A stretch of DNA of 64,000 nucleotides from the NCBI RefSeq assembly GCF_900188155.1, contig NZ_FZOG01000005.1, forward strand, positions 248,001-312,000. The letters are read 5' to 3'. Under the pieces are notes generated by a model, which did not search any database, had not been told where the DNA came from, and worked only from the letters and a program-made list of their open reading frames with translations. Shown here piece after piece: positions 59,498 to 64,000 of this stretch (position 1 is the first letter of the stretch; each line of letters starts with the position of its first letter). This DNA comes from Pseudomonas segetis (GTDB lineage Bacteria; Pseudomonadota; Gammaproteobacteria; Pseudomonadales; Pseudomonadaceae). The position numbers and the translations under genes are program-made.

Positions 59498-60292
59498 CTA
59501 ATGGGTGGCGATCCAAATCAATAAGCCTGCCTGAAATACGCTGAAAGTTACCAGGCAGGCGATGGTGAAGCGCAAGCTGCCATCTTCGCGTTTGTACTGC
59601 GCAGTGCGCTCTTCCAGTTTGCGCAGCCTGTTTTCCTGTTCATTGAGCGCCTGGTCGGCACGTTGCAGCATGGCAGCGGCTTCGAGCGTTTCGACCAGCT
59701 GTACTTTTTCGTTGTGCCAGTCACTGTGCAGCACGCTGACGCGCGCCGCGCTATAGCTGGCTTTGAGCTGGAGCGGGTCCTGGTATTCGATGGTGAAGCC
59801 CTGGGTCTGCAGGAAATGGTCACGGCGGGCGCGGGCATCATCGGTCGGCGCGTCCTTGACGTGCAATGCACCCCCTTCGACCAAGTAGTGCGCGCAATGT
59901 TGTTTTGCCCAGGCAATGCCTTGGGCGAGCAGGAAACGACCCAATCCACGATTGGTCGGTTCGAGGTGCAGGCCTTTGTCTGGGCCAAAGCGCACTTCCC
60001 GTGAACGGTGATCAATCCAAACTTCCAGGGCGTTGATATGTTTACGCACAGTTTGGTCGGGAAGGGTGATTGTCAGCCGCAGCATGCTCAGCTGTGGGCT
60101 GTGACGCTCGACACGGCCCAGTTGCACAAAGCGCAGTGGGCGCGCACCTGTATGGCGATCAATCGGCAGTGCTGCAAGCCGCAACAGCCGAAAGTGCTCA
60201 GCACCCAGCTCCGACCAGGGATGGGCCTTTGTTGCCTCAGTTTGCTGATCTGCTGTGGCCTCGCCTGTGGCGGGTGCTGGGGTTGTGTTCAT
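59498..60292 (-). CDS. unknown protein with acyltransferase-like core, coiled coil and C-terminal anchor
   Basis: 264 residues from ATG 60292. The middle part has a GNAT-like pattern (RGLGRFLLAQGIAWAKQHCAHYLVE, about 116-140, and DHFLQTQGFTIEYQDP). It is followed by a coiled coil (about 205-240, EQENRLRKLEERTAQYK) and a tail membrane helix (about 244-262). No definite family is recognised; the acyltransferase call is tentative. It is on the opposite strand from prmB and close to its stop. Confidence 0.6.
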   Translation of the reverse strand: MNTTPAPATGEATADQQTEATKAHPWSELGAEHFRLLRLAALPIDRHTGARPLRFVQLGRVERHSPQLSMLRLTITLPDQTVRKHINALEVWIDHRSREVRFGPDKGLHLEPTNRGLGRFLLAQGIAWAKQHCAHYLVEGGALHVKDAPTDDARARRDHFLQTQGFTIEYQDPLQLKASYSAARVSVLHSDWHNEKVQLVETLEAAAMLQRADQALNEQENRLRKLEERTAQYKREDGSLRFTIACLVTFSVFQAGLLIWIATH

Positions 60293-60376
60293 CAATGGCG
60301 ATCCTGTGCGCAGGTGTGATGCATGTAAGGTGCTTGCACAGGAGTTGTCGGCAGCTTTTGGGGAAACTGGAGCCGA

Positions 60377-61333
60377 TCAGGTACGAAAGTTCTGAATAAA
60401 GTCCGTAATGTGTTGGGTTAACTCCCGCGCCAAGGGCAACTTAGGATTGTTGTACGAGGCCAGTTGCGCTTTCAGGTCGAGGGCAACGATGCGCATTACA
60501 TGGTTCATTCCCTCGATCAGGGCTAGTTGGGCCTGCGGATTTGCTTCCTTGAGCATCAGGGCGTCGGCGACATCGACTTGAATGTCGTGATTACCTTGAA
60601 GAATCAGTGCCGGCATCTTCAGTTCGGCAAATGCGCGGGCGGGATCCTGGCGGAACAAGCTGATCAAGTATGGCTGGACAGCCGGCCGGAACAGTACCTG
60701 CATGTCATCGGGAACATCGTCGGTTGTCTTGCCTGCTTTGAGCGTATCGAGAATGCGCATGCTGACAGCCAGCTTCCCGGGTGGCAGGCGACGGCTGAGC
60801 TGTTCGCGCAGCACCTGGTCGATGGGCCGTGCGCTGCCAGCAATTGAGATCAACGCATCTGCCCCGGCATGGGGAGCGGCCAGGGTCGCGATCAATGCGC
60901 CTTCACTGTGGCCAATTAGCACCAGCTTGTTAAAGCGTTTGTCGGCTTTCAGTTGGCGGCTCCAGTCCACGGCGTCTTCCACATAGCGTTCAACGCTAAG
61001 GTTGCGTTCATCAGGCGTGGCGGGTTGGCTTTTGGCCACGCCGCGCTTGTCGTAGCGCAGGCTGGCAATGCCGTGCTTGGCCAGCGCATAAGCCAGTTTG
61101 CGCAGGCTGTCATTATTACCGCCGCCAGGGTTGTTGCCGTTACGGTCGGTGGGGCCTGAGCCCGCGATAAGCAGGGCGACAGGAATCGCCGTACTGCTTT
61201 TTGGGGTGACCAGGGTGCCAAATAATTCGCCCTGGCTGGTTTGCAGGCTGACTGGACGTTGGGAGATCTGTGTAGGCGCTGCCTGGGCAAGACCGGCTAA
61301 TAGAGGAATCATCAAGAGCACAACTCGCAGCAT
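60377..61333 (-). CDS. secreted alpha/beta hydrolase
   Basis: 318 residues with a signal peptide (MLRVVLLMIPLLAGLAQA). The alpha/beta hydrolase fold follows, with an HG-type oxyanion loop (LLIAGSGPTDRNG, about 54-66), nucleophile Ser in VLIGHSEGALIA (about 137-148), Asp region ILQGNHDIQVDV and His in GMNHVMR (about 275-281). A periplasmic esterase or peptidase-like enzyme; substrate unknown. Divergent from aroC. Confidence 0.82.
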   Translation of the reverse strand: MLRVVLLMIPLLAGLAQAAPTQISQRPVSLQTSQGELFGTLVTPKSSTAIPVALLIAGSGPTDRNGNNPGGGNNDSLRKLAYALAKHGIASLRYDKRGVAKSQPATPDERNLSVERYVEDAVDWSRQLKADKRFNKLVLIGHSEGALIATLAAPHAGADALISIAGSARPIDQVLREQLSRRLPPGKLAVSMRILDTLKAGKTTDDVPDDMQVLFRPAVQPYLISLFRQDPARAFAELKMPALILQGNHDIQVDVADALMLKEANPQAQLALIEGMNHVMRIVALDLKAQLASYNNPKLPLARELTQHITDFIQNFRT

Positions 61334-61610
61334 GTTTGGGCACTGCCTTAAGGATTGAAGTAATGAAGCGGACGTGGCGGGCTGACCTGTGGCCAGCTTG
61401 TAGCCGAGATCGCTGAAGGCATCTTGGCATCACCGAGCTATTCGACGCACATTGTCCAATAAGGTTCGAGGATGAAGTGTCGCACCGCCGCAGGTATACT
61501 TGCGCGCTACCTTAATGTCTTGTTTGCCATGGTAGGCGCTGGGGCCTGAACACAATGCCGGCCCTGCAGCGATCATACCCATGGTTTTAATATCGCGGAG
61601 CGTTTTGCAC

Positions 61611-62702
61611 ATGTCCGGCAATACCTACGGCAAGCTGTTCACCGTCACTAGCGCAGGCGAAAGCCATGGCCCGGCGCTGGTTGCCATTGTTGATGGCTGT
61701 CCTCCAGGGCTCGAATTGTCGCTTGAAGACATGCAACGCGACCTTGATCGGCGCAAGCCGGGCACCAGCCGTCATACCACCCAGCGTCAGGAAGACGATG
61801 TGGTCGAGATTCTTTCGGGGGTGTTCGAAGGTAAAACCACTGGCTGCTCCATCGGTTTGCTGATTCGCAACACCGACCAGAAGTCCAAGGACTACTCGGC
61901 GATCAAGGATGTATTCCGCCCAGCACACGCCGACTACAGCTATCACCACAAATATGGCGTGCGCGATTATCGTGGCGGCGGACGCAGTTCTGCGCGCGAG
62001 ACGGCCATGCGAGTTGCCGCCGGGGCCATCGCCAAGAAGTTCCTGGCGACCCAGGGCATTGTCGTTCGGGGCTACATGAGCCAGCTTGGCCCGATCCAGA
62101 TTCCCTTCAAAACCTGGGACAGCGTCGAGCAGAATGCATTTTTCTGTCCCGATCCGGACAAGGTACCTGAGCTGGAAGCCTATATGGATCAACTGCGTCG
62201 TGACCAGGACTCGGTTGGGGCAAAGATCACCGTTATTGCCGAAGGCGTGATGCCGGGCCTGGGCGAGCCCATCTTCGACCGTTTGGATGCTGAACTCGCC
62301 CATGCATTGATGAGCATCAATGCCGTCAAGGGGGTTGAGATCGGCGCCGGTTTCGACTGTGTGGCCCAGCGTGGCACCGAGCACCGCGACGAGCTGACTC
62401 CAGAAGGATTCCTCAGCAATAATGCTGGTGGCATTCTCGGTGGAATCTCATCAGGCCAGCCAATCATTGCGCATTTGGCCTTGAAGCCGACCTCGAGCAT
62501 TACCACGCCTGGCCGGTCCATTGATATCAACGGCAATGCAGTGGAGATGATCACCAAAGGGCGTCACGACCCTTGCGTTGGCATTCGGGCGACGCCGATT
62601 GCCGAGGCCATGATGGCGTTGGTGTTGATGGATCACCTGTTGCGCCATCGTGCGCAAAACGCAGACGTTCAGGTCACAACCCCGGTGTTGCCGCAGCTGT
62701 GA
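61611..62702 (+). CDS. aroC: chorismate synthase
   Basis: From ATG 61611 (GGAG SD) there are 363 residues, normal for the enzyme. Marks: [23 protein letters not shown] (about 7-29), [46 protein letters not shown], and [21 protein letters not shown]. It forms chorismate from EPSP with reduced FMN. With the class II DAHP synthase at 22948 both ends of the shikimate pathway appear in this window, though far apart. Confidence 0.95.
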   Translation: MSGNTYGKLFTVTSAGESHGPALVAIVDGCPPGLELSLEDMQRDLDRRKPGTSRHTTQRQEDDVVEILSGVFEGKTTGCSIGLLIRNTDQKSKDYSAIKDVFRPAHADYSYHHKYGVRDYRGGGRSSARETAMRVAAGAIAKKFLATQGIVVRGYMSQLGPIQIPFKTWDSVEQNAFFCPDPDKVPELEAYMDQLRRDQDSVGAKITVIAEGVMPGLGEPIFDRLDAELAHALMSINAVKGVEIGAGFDCVAQRGTEHRDELTPEGFLSNNAGGILGGISSGQPIIAHLALKPTSSITTPGRSIDINGNAVEMITKGRHDPCVGIRATPIAEAMMALVLMDHLLRHRAQNADVQVTTPVLPQL

Positions 62703-62755
62703 GGCATTTGGCCTGCCTGTCCAGGACTCGGCTGCGCGTCTTGGTCAACCGCTGA

Positions 62756-63907
62756 ATGTCGGCTGCATTGCCATATTGGCGGTTGTCCGGGTTTTACTTC
62801 TTCTACTTCTCGCTTCTGGGGGGTACCGCACCCTTCTTGGCTTTGTATTTCGATCACCTGGGCTTTGCTCCGGCGCGAATCGGTGAGCTGGTGGCGATCC
62901 CCATGCTGATGCGCTGTATTGCGCCAAATATCTGGGGATGGCTGGGGGATTATTCAGGGCACCGCCTGGCCATTGTGCGTTTTGGCGCGGTTGCGACCTT
63001 GCTTTGTTTCAGTGCCATTGTGTTCGATAAAAGCTATGCCTGGCTGGCACTGGTAATGGCGCTGCATGCATTCTTCTGGCACGCCGTGCTGCCTCAGTTC
63101 GAGGTCATTACCCTGGCACACCTGCGTGAGCATACTGCGCGCTACAGCCAGATCCGCCTGTGGGGCAGTATCGGTTTTATCGTCGCGGTGGTGGGCCTTG
63201 GCCAGCTATTTGAGTGGGTCAGTCTCGATGCCTACCCCTGGACCCTGATGCTGATCATGGCCGGTATCGCTGCGAGCAGCTTCTGGGTGCCCAACGCGCA
63301 ACCGCAAAATCACCCGCACCTTGTTGCCGACGGTGGCTTTATTGCTCAACTGCGCCGCCCCGGCATCGCGGCGTTTTACCTTTGCGTTTGCTTGATGCAA
63401 CTGAGCAATGGTCCGTATTACACTTTTCTGAGCCTGCACTTGGAAAACCAAGGCTATGGCCGTGGCGTGATTGGTGTCATGTGGGCGCTTGGCGTGCTCG
63501 CTGAAATCGTGCTGTTCATCTTCATGGCCAGGCTGTTGGTGCGATTTTCATTGCGCAAGGTGTTGCTGGCCAGCTTTCTGATCACCGCAGTGCGCTGGCT
63601 TTTGCTGGGTAATTTTGCCGATCATCTGTGGTTGTTGCTGCTCGCCCAACTGATGCACGCGGCCACTTTTGGCAGCTTTCATGCCGCTGCCATACATTTT
63701 GTGCAGCGTAGCTTTGCAGATCGCCAGCAAGGCCAGGGCCAGTCGCTTTATGCAGCCACGGCTGGAGTCGGCGGTGCATTGGGCGCACTTTACGCAGGCT
63801 ACAGTTGGAATACCTTGGGTGCGGCGTGGACCTTTTCACTCGCCAGCTTGGCAGTGCTTGTTGCTGCCGTCATTATTGCCACTCGTTTGCAGGAGGATCG
63901 GCCGTGA
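62756..63907 (+). CDS. MFS transporter (MFS_1-like/HcaT-type)
   Basis: 383 residues with about twelve membrane helices. It starts MSAALPYWRLSGFYFFYFSLLGGTAPFLALYF, the pattern of the HcaT/3-phenylpropionate-type carriers, with RLWGSIGFIVAVVGLG (about 131-146) and SFHAAAIHFVQRSF. The substrate is unknown. It starts 53 nt after aroC, and its stop overlaps the next gene's GTG by 4 nt. Confidence 0.85.
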   Translation: MSAALPYWRLSGFYFFYFSLLGGTAPFLALYFDHLGFAPARIGELVAIPMLMRCIAPNIWGWLGDYSGHRLAIVRFGAVATLLCFSAIVFDKSYAWLALVMALHAFFWHAVLPQFEVITLAHLREHTARYSQIRLWGSIGFIVAVVGLGQLFEWVSLDAYPWTLMLIMAGIAASSFWVPNAQPQNHPHLVADGGFIAQLRRPGIAAFYLCVCLMQLSNGPYYTFLSLHLENQGYGRGVIGVMWALGVLAEIVLFIFMARLLVRFSLRKVLLASFLITAVRWLLLGNFADHLWLLLLAQLMHAATFGSFHAAAIHFVQRSFADRQQGQGQSLYAATAGVGGALGALYAGYSWNTLGAAWTFSLASLAVLVAAVIIATRLQEDRP

Positions 63908-64000
63908 GCCTTGATCTACAACCAGAGCAACAGCAACCCGAGCACAGCTACTTGAATCGCGAGCACCTGACGCAACAGATAATCGATGCCGGGCGTTTCC
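63904..64000 (+). CDS. mtnB: methylthioribulose-1-phosphate dehydratase-like, 5' end only
   Basis: A GTG overlaps the MFS stop (GTGA) behind an AGGAGG SD, and the frame is open to the window edge. The 32 visible residues end LNREHLTQQIIDAGRF, which is close to how MtnB (class II aldolase-like) begins. MtnB works in the methionine salvage pathway. The short piece makes the call tentative. Confidence 0.5.
   Translation, partial: MSLDLQPEQQQPEHSYLNREHLTQQIIDAGRF

Noticed and set aside
1..64000. CRISPR array, prophage, insertion sequence, tRNA or rRNA
   Set aside because: No regularly spaced repeats, transposase, integrase or structural RNA signature was seen.

Overview
The window looks like chromosomal DNA of a Pseudomonas-type gammaproteobacterium (Pseudomonadaceae; species not assignable by eye). 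The evidence is the gene content and order. It has a full acyclic-terpene (atu) operon with divergent atuR, a urate-to-glyoxylate operon (puuE-uraD-alc-allA-puuD) with hiuH and NCS2 permeases, and a folE-smr-isochorismatase-prmB-aroC block. All three match my memory of P. aeruginosa gene order. I see no prophage, insertion sequence, CRISPR array, rRNA or tRNA. It reads as a stable, accessory-rich catabolic region.

Layout. (1) 1-4.9 kb: the end of a MocR-type regulator, a VWA lipoprotein / ECF sigma / anti-sigma-like cassette, and a small lipoprotein. (2) 4.9-17 kb: atuABCDEFGH on the minus strand, which activates and carboxylates citronellol/geraniol-derived acyl-CoAs. The divergent TetR repressor atuR has two mirror-image operators in the shared promoter region. 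(3) 17-26 kb: a periplasmic binding protein, a DUF2897-like peptide, ethanolamine ammonia-lyase eutBC, a CBS-domain histidine kinase with a double-receiver partner, a class II DAHP synthase, and a DsbB/DsbA-like pair. (4) 26-36 kb: a D-aminoacylase-like amidohydrolase with a TauE exporter, an FMO/SBF-transporter/SDR operon, a spermidine-synthase-like protein, an enoyl-CoA hydratase and a DEAD-box helicase with a long leader. (5) 36-55.7 kb: a purine module. It holds a RutR-like TetR regulator, moaA, NCS1 and NCS2 transporters, a Tsx-like porin, every enzyme from urate to glyoxylate plus urea, and a GntR/FCD regulator. (6) 55.7-64 kb: housekeeping genes ending in aroC, an MFS carrier and the start of a probable mtnB.

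The most interesting result is regulatory. In the purine module, the upstream region of nearly every transcription unit carries a 10-bp site of the form TTGTnnACAA. These sites lie at 40308, 43238, 43272, 49479, 49660, 54367 and 54705, and three overlap the -10 element or the spacer of recognisable promoters. They fit an FCD-type GntR regulator, and the GntR gene here has one in front of it. A second motif, TGAC-N6-GTCA, resembles the E. coli RutR box. It lies at 36678 (between the RutR-like gene and moaA), at 54326 (adenine/hypoxanthine-type permease) and at 54559 (upstream of GntR). This suggests a two-regulator circuit joining purine uptake, urate breakdown and molybdenum-cofactor supply; xanthine dehydrogenase, the enzyme upstream of urate, needs that cofactor. 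The assignment of regulators to sites is inference.

Start codons were chosen from Shine-Dalgarno (SD) spacing and family length, and several differ from the longest open frame. All hits and synteny statements rest on recognition, not on a database search.
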